Assembly (NCBI RefSeq): GCF_033115175.1
Contig: NC_084830.1
Coordinates: 118,508,709-118,572,708 of the forward strand
DNA from: Lepus europaeus
Lineage: Eukaryota > Chordata > Mammalia > Lagomorpha > Leporidae
Length of the DNA: 64,000 bases
Direction: 5' to 3'
Shown one piece after another: positions 50,961 through 64,000 of the stretch; within the stretch, counting starts at the first letter, position 1, and every line of letters begins with the position of its first letter. The position numbers and the translations under genes were made by a program. The notes beneath the pieces were generated by a model. It worked only from the letters and a program-made list of their open reading frames with translations, was not told the origin of the DNA and ran no database searches.

Positions 50961-52004
50961 AATGCATGCTTCAGGTAAAATCTATACTGCCACGCTGGAG
51001 ACTACAACTCCCCAATATTGTCACCATACAAAGACTTTGAGTAGGCATAACTTCATGTTTGACAAAAACAAAAACAAAAACCCTGCAGTGTTAGCATGAT
51101 GTATCTCAATGAGAATTCAGTGTCTCTTAGGCCTGAAAAAGGACTCCATCAATTGAAGGTTGAGGGAAAGGATGAATACAGTAGCAAATGACTATCATAT
51201 CTAGATTCAAAGACAGATTAGTTATGTCTGGATTCAGAGCTCAGGTCTTTATGAGCCAAAAATCGAATATAACATGGAAAAACAAGCTTAAACCATGCAG
51301 CATCTGTCTCATCATTAAGGTTGCACAGATATGGGAACAAAGGCTCCCCAAGTGAATTCTAGCCAGAGTGTTGGGAGGGCAGCTGATTCTTGTAGACAGC
51401 ACACTCCCACGAATCTCTATCTGGAATGTACTAGATGACACAGACATAGGAAGAGACATCAACTACAAGGAAGAGAGGTAGGTGGAAGTGCGTTAGGAGA
51501 CTGAAATAAGCCCTTGAAGCATCACAATGAAGAACTATAACACTTCTTAAACAGGAAAGTGACTTTACCTTCAAATTATATTCCAAACTTATACTTAGTA
51601 TTTTAGAATTAAGATATTTTTAGGACAATGATTTCTTCATTTAGGAAAATAAAAGTGAGAATTGACGGATTTTTTTCATTGATGTAATCTGGTATAGTAA
51701 AAATATATATAAATTTCTGTGCACAATGGATGCTTCATAAGTTTATTATATAGAGATTCTTGTAAAAATTGTTCAAAATTCAATTAGTTCTGGCTGAATA
51801 GCATTCCGTTGGACTGTGGACTGCTAAAAGGAAATTTATCTCTATGAGGCTTGGCAGTGGTACTTGGAATACAAGAGGTCTTAAATAACACACTGGACTG
51901 AGCTGATTTGGAGAAAGGAGTTAGCCACAGCTTTGGCCACTCCCAGTGAAGTTAGTGGCAATGCACAGATGCATACAAGAAGTCTGTTCAGCCTGAACTG
52001 AGCC

Positions 52005-52125
52005 TGAATCCCACCTCTTCCAATCACTTGTGAGTGACCTTTAACCAGTTACTTATCCTTTCTGATATTTAGTATTTTCATCTATAGAATGGCTCTGTTA
52101 AGCCCATTGAGAGAATTAAAACTGG
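52005..52125 (-). repeat. MIR relic
   Basis: cacttgtgagtgacctttaa, catctatagaatggctctgt: antisense MIR order. Confidence 0.6.
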
Positions 52126-54149
52126 TGCTAAAAATTAGCTATTATTTAAAAAGCAAAACTTTTTTTTCAATTTCTTAGAACTTTTCCTCAAAAGTCAGGT
52201 GCATTTTCTATAGAACAGTGAAAAGCCTGAGCCAGTTAGAAAAATAAACCATCTATTTATCTGATATGTTTTGAATGGATTTCTCTACTAATTCCTGTAA
52301 TTCCTAATCTGTATTGAGTCCCTAAATACTATTCAAATTGGGTGAAATTCCACACTAAGTAAGGCTGTAAGAAATAAGGAAGCTTATGCCATCAGATTTC
52401 TGTCAAGTGGCCTCTAAACTTTTTCTTTTCATCAATTAACACATGGTGGGTTGGGTGGTGGTTTCAAGACACAACTAAGAAACTGAAGCATCCCAATTGA
52501 ACCTGTCTTTGGAAAATTCTCAAAGTAGTTTGTTATGTGCCACCTAGGCAAACTGTTCCTTTTTGTTTTTGAGAATAATTTAACCTAACATATGACCTGG
52601 AGCTCTGAACTTGCACTGAAACTGAAATTGGCAAATCACCAGCCAGGGCTTAATTCTTCACCTGCAAGATTAGGACTTGCTTTCACCCTATCCAAGAAGA
52701 TAGGATCTTTGTCGAAGTCTGTACTGCAGGATTAGATGACAGTCATGCATGCACTGCTGCTTCATGTCCTGCTGCTTCCAGAGAAGACATCACAAAAACT
52801 GACAGTTCTATAACCTTCTGACTGCCTGTACTTACATGACCAGCCAGGAAGAACGTGTGCAGTAGAAAGGATTATAATAATGATAATTGTGTTACGTTTT
52901 TGTAGTTTAAAGTATTTACTACCCCTTTCTGCCATGTCCATCCCTGAAGGGACCTTCCCTGGTAAAAGGAGGATGCATCTCATCTCATGGACACTAGGCT
53001 TTCCTAGGAGATTTGCTTTGCTTAATAGTTTGTGAGCCAAAATGACTTATACTTGTCAAAGCAAAAGCTTTAAGAATAATTTTAGCCTTGTGTTATTTCA
53101 CCTGCTGCCTATGAGATTGCCATATCAATGAATGAACAAACACAGAAAGGAGAGCAATATCGAAAGTATCAAGGTTTTTTGGGGTAGCTTTATAACACTG
53201 AAATTTAAGGCTATTTGCTACTTTAGCATAATCTACTTAAAATGCCAAATAAAGACTGATTCTACCATACTTGTATAAAATCAGTTTAGACAATTAAATG
53301 ATGGAGGACAGAGATAGAGGTATGTCATAATAGTAGCAGAAAATCAAAGTACACACTAGATAAAGAAATAGAGCTAAGGGCAAGTCTGTGTGCAAACACA
53401 AATGTAGAAACAACCCTAGTGTTGAGTCATCACCCAGTTGAACCTAGGCTGTTAGAAAACATGATTTTTTAATAACTTACTACAGTATTTGGATAAGATC
53501 ATTACTCTCTGTAGAAACCTTTTCATAAGGTAGATTGTACATGATTATCTTAACATGAAAAATGAGAATTGAATTATAGAATGCCTCTGAAAAGTGAATG
53601 TTATATGATGGCAGTAATGGATTATAAATGCTTATTTATTATTATCATTATTACTATTTTGTAAAGGTAATACTACCATTAATATTTTAACAGAATGCTA
53701 ATTCACTGCACCATTCACATCCAGTCACAAATATACAATTAAGCTATTTAACTTTTTCAAGTTAATAAGGTCATTGTACGTCCTCTTGATTGCAAGCATT
53801 CTCTAGGAATACCAACTGTCAATTCCTTCTGCTTTCTCAAAGCATGTCACAATCATTTCCCTGTCTCCATCTACTTCTCATTTCTCATTTACAATCAGTC
53901 CAGTTGGCATCTACCTTCACTCATCTGTCCCACAATAAGTCTATATTTCCCATGCTGTATACACGTTTTCAGACCTTAACTAATTTGCCAACCATCTTGT
54001 ATCAATGTCTTGGGTCTATTTCCCCCACAGTTGCTAACTAAGAGCTCCACAAATGACAAATAAAATAAATCTGATAATTTCTGATACTGAGATAAGAATA
54101 CAGGAGAAAAATTTAGAAGAAGACTTAGAAAGCCTTAAATACTCAGAAG

Positions 54150-54360
54150 AAGTTTACAAATATGAGGAAACACATGAGGTGTTTTGGAGATGAGAAAGAC
54201 CTTCAAAATCATCTAGTACTTTCAAAAATTTTTTGAAATGAAGAAACTATGAGCCAAAAGAGGAATTTACTTGCTTAGGGTCATTCAACCATATGGTGAC
54301 AGACCAAAATGGTAACCCTTAAATAGGAATCATAATTTTTGCCCTATACCCAGCTGCCTC
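54150..54360 (+). repeat. MIR-type relic
   Basis: gaaatgaagaaactatgagc, gaatttacttgcttagggtc, catatggtgacagaccaaaa, in MIR-family order. Confidence 0.5.
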
Positions 54361-55379
54361 ATTTCATCATAAAAAATGAAGAATAGGGCTTTATTACAGA
54401 ACAATAACTGTGTAGATTTTCAGAAAACTACAAAAGAACAAAGTGTTAATTGGCAGTGCAAGACTACTAATCAGTATTGTCCAGGAAATCAGCAACAAAG
54501 CTTTCAGCTGCTTAGATGTGAGTAGAAAAAGAAAAAGAGAAGACTATAGAGACAGATGTCCACATACGGAACTTCACAACTTTATTTTTATCCAAATCCA
54601 TCTTCTATGGAAGTGGATAATAGAGATAAACTGAATGACCTTAAAATTGAATTGCATTGCTTATGCTAGATATTTATTATAAATAAATCCAGTTATAGAA
54701 TGTTAAAAAGAGAGACATAGATTGGGCAAGTTCTAGCCCTTCGTTACAATTCATTTACTATCTGCTTTCAGACAAACTTGGTTGGGTCATCATTTTCATT
54801 TCATTTTTTACTATTGTTTTATGATAGAAATTCATAATATAGCTATAGAAATATTCATTTCTGCATATATTTATGTGCTTTCATTGGCAGATTAATTATC
54901 CTTAATTTCCTCCCATTTTGAATAGAGATGTATATGTACATTGTTTTCAAAAATAAGGAATGTGCTATTAAGAAGAAAGAGATTTAGTCCCAAAATGGAA
55001 CCAAAAGTGGTAGGGACTTGAGTAAACTGAAGGCTGTAAGCCTCTGTCCTCCATTCTTGAGACAGGTGCTGACTCAGCACTATACAATTGTTTTAACTTG
55101 GAAATGAGAGCCCAGATGCTGCTAAAAAGTTTCTCACTTGATATTATTGTTATATCTAAATATAATCACTATCCCTACAGGTTAACATGTTGTTGATGTA
55201 TGTCTGATTATCTTATTATTTCTTATAAGTCATCATTGCATGCCTCTGTAAAATTAGCTATTATTAACACTAGCTTTCTGTTTTAACTAATTCATCCCTT
55301 TACATAATATATTTATGAAAGGCTATGAAGTAAAACTCTTCATCCAGAAAAACAGTACTGTTTCACTGAATGTCCTTGT

Positions 55380-55490
55380 ACAAATAACTCAACAACTCTA
55401 AACTTCAGTTTTCTCATTTATGAAATAGAAAATATTACCTTTCTCAGAGACTAGTTGTGAGAAATAAAATAGTGTAATGCATAATGTACT
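55380..55490 (-). repeat. MIR relic
   Basis: cttcagttttctcatttatg, aaaatattacctttctcaga, gttgtgagaaataaaatag: antisense MIR order. Confidence 0.65.
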
Positions 55491-56803
55491 GATGCTAAAA
55501 CATCATAAAGCCCATTATCCCTTTCTAGCATACAACTGAGCTACATTTTCAATCTCTTTTTTATCTCCATGGGAACATACAACTAGATTTTGCCAGTGGA
55601 ATATAAGCAGAAATGACAAATGTCACCTTGAAACAAAGCACGTTTCCTTGAATATTCCTCCAACCCTTAAAACCTTATTCTCTAGGTAGTGTCAGAACAA
55701 CTTTAGAATGTCAAATTCAGAAGTGTGATTTTAATATAATATATTAATGTTGAAAATTGAATAAAAAGAAGCTAAGTTGTCATTTTTGGTTAACATGTTT
55801 AAAAAACAGTTGTAGTAACATATTACTAGCAATAAAACAGATAGACATAGAGTATTGTTTTCCCTAAATCAAAAAACCTAAATATAAGTGTGTGCTTTTG
55901 CATTTGCCTCACTTTGAAAACTTCAAAAAAGAAAAGCATTCTAGGAATACATACATTTGTGCAGAAAATATCTTCGAGGACATGAGTAGGTGTGAAGGAC
56001 ATGGACACTGATAAAGCACCTAATCAAATGCAAAATGCACTCCCATTAGAGATAAGGAACTTTCATCCCAGTGAGGGAAAGTTACCCAGGTCTGCTCAGG
56101 GACTAGCTCTATTTACATAATTCATACATTTTCTTCTCCTGAAGCCAAAGTTAACTTTCCTAAATTGAAGCTTAAAAATAAAATAAAAATCTATTACTGT
56201 ACATACATCCATTGCTTTATTTTAAGACATGTTGATTTACATAGTTTGGAAATTTTAGTATCGACTAAAATAAACTCTCAATTCCCAGAGACTATAGTAA
56301 CGAAATACTGAGGGTTGGAGCTGCAGTTGTTGGTTTCCTTTATCATTTTTGGCTTATTTTTTTCCTTTCAACCTCTTCAGTGAGAAAACGACCACCAGTC
56401 TGCATCTTTTTATTTTCTTTTCTCTTTACTTTAAAATAACCTACTTCAATGATGAATAAAGTTACATTTGTGTCTCCCTCATTTACCAAGGAGCTGTAAA
56501 CTAAAGTATGTCTAGAAGCTGGGAACCATTTTTTATTTGCAAAATTATTTTGCTCACACATAGACATTGATGGAGGCATAAAAGTCTGGAGTTGAGCTTG
56601 TTATTAAATAATGAAATGAAGATGAGCAGAGATGCTGGCACAAGTACAACTGATCCAGAAATTCTCTGAGAAGGGAAATGGAGAGGTGACAGAGTGTTGT
56701 GCAATGCTAGAAGGCATAGAACAGATTACAGATATTTTAGAAATCTGGCAATAAGCATGGACTTCATATATGGAGCTAGTGTTTCTAAAATTATTATGAA
56801 TAT

Positions 56804-56988
56804 GCCACTGGTGGAAAGGAAGATAAATTTAGTGAAACATAGATTTTTTTCATATATATATATATTTCTTATAATAGAAACCAAGAAAATATAACAAGCC
56901 ACTGGTGGAAGAAAAGATAAATTTAGTAAAATAGATTTTTTCACATGTTTATATTTCTTAAAATAGAAATCAAGAAAATATGACCAGC
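56804..56988. repeat. Two-copy tandem duplication, about 94-bp unit
   Basis: Copy 1 (56804-56897) and copy 2 (56898-about 56988) both begin gccactggtggaa and both run through gataaatttagt and aagaaaatat. They differ mainly by the length of an AT run. Confidence 0.9.
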
Positions 56989-59900
56989 ACATGGTATCTA
57001 AGCCCCAAAAAGTATGCTAAAAATAATAAAGGAATTAAAGTATAGTTAATGAACATCAGAATGATGAAAAATTGTGAATATGTTTCATGAAACCCTGGCA
57101 TTTTAGATGCATTTCTAAAGACAATATAGAAGTTTTAACCATAAGAGGGATATAATGTATTTCTTTATGACTACTTATGATTTCAGTTGGATCCCAAGAA
57201 TGTAGGTTCCTTCAAGAATTTCCTTGCCCACTTGTTTTAACTTTTTCTGGTCTGTGTTCAGTAAAGCCATCATGGAGAAAGTGCCTTAACATTATAAAAA
57301 TGAGTTGGTAAGGATGAATTAAGAAACCATTAAAAAAGAAAAGAGACTGCAAATTTGATGTGAGCATCAGATTGAGCAGTAAAGTTCAGGAAAATATTAG
57401 GTGATTAGTTCTGTCACAGTCTGTGAAATTTTAGGAAACGGTGCTGGAAAGTTCCTGAAGTAGGATTCTCATATTTTAGGAACAACAGCTTGTGCTGAGT
57501 TGAGCTTAGAGAATTCTTGAGACATTGTGTAAGTTCTACCTTAGCGACTCATTGGAACACAGTGGGAGTAAAATAGTGTAATGAAGAACATGAGTGCGGA
57601 GATGAATTTATGTCCCAGTGCTTGCCCTTGATCCCTGTAAATAAATGAACCCTGTAATGTCTCAGCTTCCTCATATTCAGTGATACCATTGGTGATGATG
57701 ATCATAAATATGGCTATGTCCATGAGAACTGAAGTAGGTCATTAACACAAAGTATCCGCTGTTGCGCATGTAGTTAATGCTCAAAACTGGTACTTTATGA
57801 TTAATGTTTAAAGCATAGACTGTTGAAGAGAAAGACTGACAGCAGAGACATAACTAAATAAGCTACAGACATAGTCTATATAAGAACAGACAAAATCGTG
57901 AACTGGGACAGTGGCAGTAAAAACCGAAAAGAGGACAGTTATACAAGATATTTCAGAAGCATAAGTGCCTTCATGATTCATTAGATGTGGGAGGCAGAGA
58001 CATGGCTGAGTGTTCACGCCTGCCTCGCTGGGACAACTGTAGTGTTTTTTACCAGATGTAGAACAATCAGAAAGAGATGATGATTTGGAAGTGATACCAT
58101 GGATCTGGAATCTGTTCTAATGTATTGCCTATACATTGAACGTTTTCTTCAATTCTTATCCATCTACCATCAAGGAACTATTTCTCTCAAGTGTAGTACA
58201 GATGACAAAATCAGTGGGAAAGGAGATGACTCAGTTGAAACCAGGACTGTCAAATAGCATTAAATTACTGATGAGAAAATTATTTCCTCTGAACTGTTCC
58301 TTGTATCCTTCTGTTTACATCAAAAAGAATGTTTTACTTTGATACTAGGTACACTTTACCATAACTCTCTCTTTCAACATATTCAGAGGTTGGGGGAACA
58401 TTTAAGTATGTAGTTATTTTAAAAATAGTAGTTTTTGTTACATTTTTTTATCAACTTGAATATATATCAAATGCTTTTGGCCTTACAAGTATGGCCTTGG
58501 TATGAACTTTCTTTTAAAAATCCCATTCATTTTACTAAAAGCAATTAAAATAATATAAAGTAAAAAATCCCAAGGAACCAGCAATACTTCCAAGCACTTG
58601 CATAAAACAAAAGTAGAACAAATGAAAGTTAGAAAACCTTCACTAAGCCATGTTATAATTTAAGCAATGGTCTCACCCAGTTACAACATAGGCTTCTTCA
58701 AAAAATAGATACATTTATGTTCAGTCTGTAAGAGATCCACATTATAATAATGCTTTGGTTCAAAAAGACTGTAATTTGCACTGCTGATGATTTCCCAAGA
58801 AAATTAACATGACTTAGTTATGGGTAAAAGCTATGCATCAGAGATAAGAATGACATCAAAAATCAAACAAAATATAAAACACTTTCATCACTACAGAATC
58901 AACTGTTGGAAGAGGAGGTTACTTCTCAATATCAGTGCCAATTTTTCATTCAATCCTAGCTTTTCACAGAAGCCATTATAATGATACTGCACACAAAATG
59001 CTAATCAACAGGAGTGGAAAAGAAAGCCATATCACTCTGTCAGCAATTGAAAGGAGTTGACCAGATCAGTTAAACTATGCTATACAATGTCAAATATTTT
59101 CAATACAATTTTGTCAAGCTTTTCTTGGAAAGATTAATAGCCTTGTAGAACTTTGGTGTTTTTCTTAACCATGCTTAAACTAAGTAGACAATTTTCCCCA
59201 AGCAGTATCTCTTAATAGGAAGGAAATACCCTATGTCATTCTTAATATGAATTATTGAGAAGGGGAAATATTAGGCCCTGTGATATAAAACCAACTCTTT
59301 TATTGCCATTATTTGATTTAATACCACCCTGAGCTCAAAAAAGACTGAAAACATGCTATTCATGAGTTTATGGGTTCTATTTTAGGGTGCAGAAATAATT
59401 ATAGAAACATGAATATACAATAGAATTTAATGCTCAATTTCTTATTCTAGAGGCACACAGATTTAGAGATTATTTTTACACATTTTCTTCCCTTCACAGA
59501 TGGAACACTTCAGTTCTACAATAATCCTTAACTTTTTATTATGGACTATATAAAAGATTGTGCTGGTATAGGATGCAGAAGGCCACTTTTAAAAATATAA
59601 TCAATTACTCTGACCTTTCAGATTCTTTTTGAAAAGCAGTAGAACCTTAATACTTGAAAATGCTGAAAACAATGTTAGGGCCAGTAAACTCTATAATTTA
59701 GAAAGTGTTGTTTTTCAACATAGACTCTTAAATGCCTGTCTTTGTGATGGTCTTTTATTTGCCTGTCTATGTACAAAGGCATAGGACTTATTCTAATTTT
59801 TTCATGATAAAAATATATTCTATAAATTATAGACAGGAAACAGATATGTGTGAATGAATCAACAAAAATAGTTCAAATCATATAAATGTATTTAAATGAG

Positions 59901-60907
59901 AAATTTTAATAGGTGGTAAGCTGAAAACACAATGTTCATATATGAAATTTGGACATATTTAAATTCATATGATTTAGAAGGCATATTAGGAGAACTCAGT
60001 CCACACAGTGTGTTTGTCACTTCAGAGGATACAAACTGGCAAGCCATGGGATGGATTTAGTCTGGAAATTTGCCTAACCCTCTGCACATAGTATTTTTAA
60101 TCCATTAATGCCATTGAAGATTATGATTATCCTAGTTAAATAAAGATTTTTAGCTTCTTTTGAAAAATCTGAAATTCTGACCACATTATGCCTCATGCAT
60201 TCCTGAAAATTAAAATTATTAAGACCTGTTATTGGTTGAGTGCTTCCAAAAGTGCTAGGTATCATTGTAGATATTTTACTTTTTACTACTATTATTATGC
60301 TTTATATTACTATTTGCATTCCCTTAATATTTCTGTAATATTTTTTTTGTCCATAGAGATATCTTGAAAAGCCGATCTCTCCAGAGATTCAGTAAATTTG
60401 CCTGATAACAATCACTTATCTATAGCTGATAACTGATGAGTTGGGATTTGGTCCCAGGCCTGTCCAACATCCCAAACAGTCTCTTATCGACTGATGGATA
60501 CTGATTGAAATATGAAATTGCTAAATGTAGAATAAGTCAATGTTTACTACAGTCACCTCTCTGCATTTATGGAAGTTTCATTGTTCTTGTCTTTTTTTTT
60601 AAATACTGCTATTTCAATATATTATAAAACATATTTCTTAATAGAAAAATGAACTTATACCTCATAAATATTTTGTTTATAAAATAATTGTCATTCAGTT
60701 TTTTACTTAAATAAATTAGCAAATGATTTACTAATCCAATTTGCTCCAATTTGATAGAATACATTTATATTTATCAATTTTACCAGGCTACCAATTATAA
60801 TTTTCTCTAGGAAATTTAAACACCTCATTAATTTTCTGAATATCATTTGGAGACAGGTATTGAAAAGACTTCCAAATCATAGTCACCAGCATTTTAACCC
60901 TACGTCA

Positions 60908-61222
<315 letters not shown>

Positions 61223-61847
61223 CTAGTGGAAAGTAGAATTCTCAAAATTACCCTTGAAAATTACTTAAATTGCATATAAAGTATGCTATACTTATACATA
61301 GTTTCATGTATTCTATATAAAGTACTCATACTTTACATCAGCTGAATAATGTGTGTAAACTGACCAGTATATAATAAATAGAAGATAGGCACAATGGTGT
61401 TTCATGGTGAAGGATAATCACTAGAATGAGATTTTGCAAGTCATATAGTAAATGAGAGAGAAGAGACCCAAATTCTTCTCTAGAGCAGGATGGAAGGTGA
61501 TGGAGAAAAAAACTCAATGACTTGTATCTATATTACCATCTCGCAGTTTGTTGAGATTCCATTTTAAAATACATAGAAATATAAAATCAAAGCCAGTAAG
61601 TAGAAATGCTAATGGGAAGATGGCAATGACCTCGACACAAAGAGAACAGAAAGTCTTCACGAAAAGGATATTACACAGAGAGATAAGATAATGAAGGGGT
61701 TTCCTAGTCATAACATCCCTGGAACTTTTCTTAATTTTTCTCTCTTAATTTGTTTCTTTATAGGAATAACAATAGTACATAAGTATTTATCTCATGAAAT
61801 CGATGACCAATGTATGTATTTCTAGATATTTAAAATTATGTTTAAAG

Positions 61848-62160
61848 AATTATTTTGCTTATTTGAAAGGCAGAGTGACAGAGAGAGGGAAAGAGAGATC
61901 GTCTGACTGCTAGTTTACTCCACAAATGGTCACAGCAGTCAGGTCTGGGCCAGGCTGAAAACAGGAGCCAGGAACTCCATCTTGGTCTTCTATCTAGGTG
62001 ACAGGGGCCCACATTCTTGGATCATTTCTTCTCCCTTCCCAGACACATTAGCCTAGAGCAGGATAGGAAGCAGATCATCTGGAACTGGAACCAGGACTCT
62101 GATGTGGGAAGCAGGCATTGAAAGGAGTGGCTCAACCTCCTACACCACAACATTGGCCCA
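61848..62160 (-). mobile_element. C-SINE, old copy
   Basis: Antisense: cttatttgaaaggcagagtg, ggtctgggccaggctgaaaa, ggtgacaggggcccacattc, and head end cctacaccacaacattggcc. Confidence 0.9.
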
Positions 62161-62433
62161 AGATGACCAATGCATATTTTGGGAAGATAAACATTATTAA
62201 GTAACCTGTAGGATAAATTTTTTTCAAGTAAAACTGAATAAACAGAAACTAGATATCATCTGAACTATTTGTCTACTAATAACCTTATATAGATGAGTCT
62301 TGGTTATGGGTACTCATTAATTACTTGAAATAAAATACCATATAATTTCTCCTATCCTTTTGATTCAATAACATGTTTATTATATATTTATTAAATAAGG
62401 GTAGAGGAAAAGCTAGAGAATCCCTAGAGCACT

Positions 62434-62458
62434 CGTGTGTGTGTGTGTGTGTGTGTGT
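62434..62458. repeat. (GT)n microsatellite
   Basis: About 12 uninterrupted GT units. Confidence 0.9.
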
Positions 62459-63269
62459 TTATTACAGGATGAATTAAAAAGTGACTCAGGAGAGCAGTAG
62501 CCCTACTAGGGAAATTAAAAAGCAAGAAGGTTATCTTTGTGAAATTCAGAGAAGCTTTAACTTTATAATGAAATATATTCCACACTTGGATGAAGTATTT
62601 GTGGAAGAAGATTTATAATGGAAAATTTTTTTTTTCTAAATCTGTATGCAGCACAGTGACATTTTTCCTCTGGTTCCCTATGAAACTGATATAATGATCA
62701 GATCGTGGCTTCTCTGTCATTGATTTTTTTTAAACTATTCCTATATTTAGTTGTTTCATATAAGTCACATTTACTCTCTGGCTGGGAAACTACATTTATA
62801 AAACTACAAATCTAAAATCTATAATCAGATTTTCACTGTACTTTTCATGTACAATTGGTAAATCAAATACAAGGAGGAGATAAGGGACCTAAGATGAAAT
62901 GATAAGGCTGACTTTGAGGAAATAGGCTTACCTGTTTATGACTCAGCACACAACACCTGTGAAGGTTACTAAAGCTTAAGTCTATGTTAAGAATCATCAT
63001 GAATCCTCTTATTATGTTATATTATCTGATAATAAATGAATAAAAATAGTACCTTTATAGAATTTTATTGTGTTAAGTAGCATATCAAGCATTATATATA
63101 TATACATATATATTTTTATATAAAATAGAAACAAAACAGTATTTTTGTAAAACAGAGCAGTAATATGCCAGAAAACTCCCCTCTTGAGGCTGTTGGAGGA
63201 AAGAGTAGAAAATGAATGATCAATGACTATACTCTTTCTTTGAGTCTATGCTTGATCTTAAAATACATC

Positions 63270-63600
63270 TTGGGGGCTGGCACTGTGACATATTGGGTAA
63301 AGCCACTACCTGTAGTGTCGGCATCCCATATGGGCACCAGTTCAAGTCCCAGCTGCTCCACTTGGAATTCAGCTCTCTGCTATGGCCAGGGAAAGCAGTG
63401 GAAGATGGCCCAGGTCTTTGGGCTCCTGCACCCACGTGGGAGACCTGGAAGAAGCTCCAGGCTCCTGGCTTCAGATCGGCCCAGATCTGGCTATTGCAAC
63501 CATTTGGGGAGTGAACCAGCAGATGGAAGATCTCTCTCTCTCTCTGCCTCTGTCTCTCTGTAACTCTGCCTTTCTAATAAATAAGTAAATCTTTTTTAAA
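63270..63600 (+). mobile_element. C-SINE
   Basis: ggggctggcactgtgacata, ctgctatggccagggaaagc, gaagatggcccaggtctttg, CT stretch and tail ctttctaataaataagtaaa. Lies about 270 bp downstream, in transcript terms, of the Cys-loop exon. Confidence 0.93.
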
Positions 63601-63867
63601 AATGTTTATTTAAAAAAAATCCATCTTGACAGAGCTCTCCAGGAAAGCACTGCTAGTTTATTAAAAGTTTACAACCCAATGAAATCAATTTATAATTCCT
63701 GATAAAATAAATCCATTCTTTTGAAGGAAATGTGATTACTATTGTTAAAATACTCACAATTAACAATACAATGAATGCAATATTGCAATTCTCTGATTCT
63801 CTTCAATTGAGATTGGAATCAGAAAGATTACAGGTGATAGGACATATGGAATACAGAAAGATAACTA

Positions 63868-63999
<132 letters not shown>

Positions 64000-64000
64000 C

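Noticed and set aside
53790-54041. 83-codon plus-strand frame
   Set aside because: Low-complexity composition, no splice or promoter context, no recognisable domain.
56501-56992. Overlapping 67-88 codon frames
   Set aside because: Created by the tandem duplication and AT-rich DNA. No coding character.

Overview
The window is vertebrate nuclear DNA from a lagomorph, most likely the European rabbit. It is AT-rich and intron-dominated. It carries many copies of the lagomorph C-SINE (tRNA-like head with A and B boxes, CT-rich stretch, A-rich tail), including two near-pristine copies side by side at 47.4-48.2 kb. Lagomorph-type L1 3' ends and old mammal-wide MIR, L2 and L1M fragments are also present. 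The species call rests on recognising the SINE family.

The only host protein-coding gene supported is the 3' part of GABRG2, the GABA-A receptor gamma-2 subunit, on the minus strand. Six coding exons can be placed to the base with matching splice sites and phases: 63873-63955, 60937-61074, 19060-19212, 12738-12943, the 24-nt gamma-2L alternative microexon at 10593-10616, and the terminal coding part 8599-8874. The 3'UTR runs to about 6420. Together they encode the Cys-loop, the second half of the ligand-binding domain, M1-M4, and the M3-M4 loop with its GABARAP-binding and palmitoylation region. One intron (19213-60936) takes up about 42 kb and holds most of the repeats. The gene's 5' exons lie beyond the right edge.

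From 1 to about 3404, also on the minus strand and about 3 kb downstream of the GABRG2 poly(A) site, lies the 5' half of an endogenous gammaretrovirus. It has a 5' LTR, an 18-nt primer-binding site for tRNA-Pro, a leader with a splice donor and duplicated blocks, an uninterrupted 566-codon gag ending in UAG, a murine-leukaemia-virus-type readthrough pseudoknot, and an open in-frame protease/start of RT that runs off the window edge. This unusually well preserved provirus is the most notable element here.

Other items worth attention: an exon-like cassette with canonical splice sites on the plus strand inside the big intron (42337-42466), a probable ERV1 solo LTR at about 29.9-30.7 kb with an adjoining minisatellite, several nested or truncated SINE/L1 insertions with clear target-site duplications, a tail-to-tail SINE hairpin, and a recurrent interspersed repeat I could not classify. 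No CRISPR array, bacterial gene or non-coding RNA gene was found.
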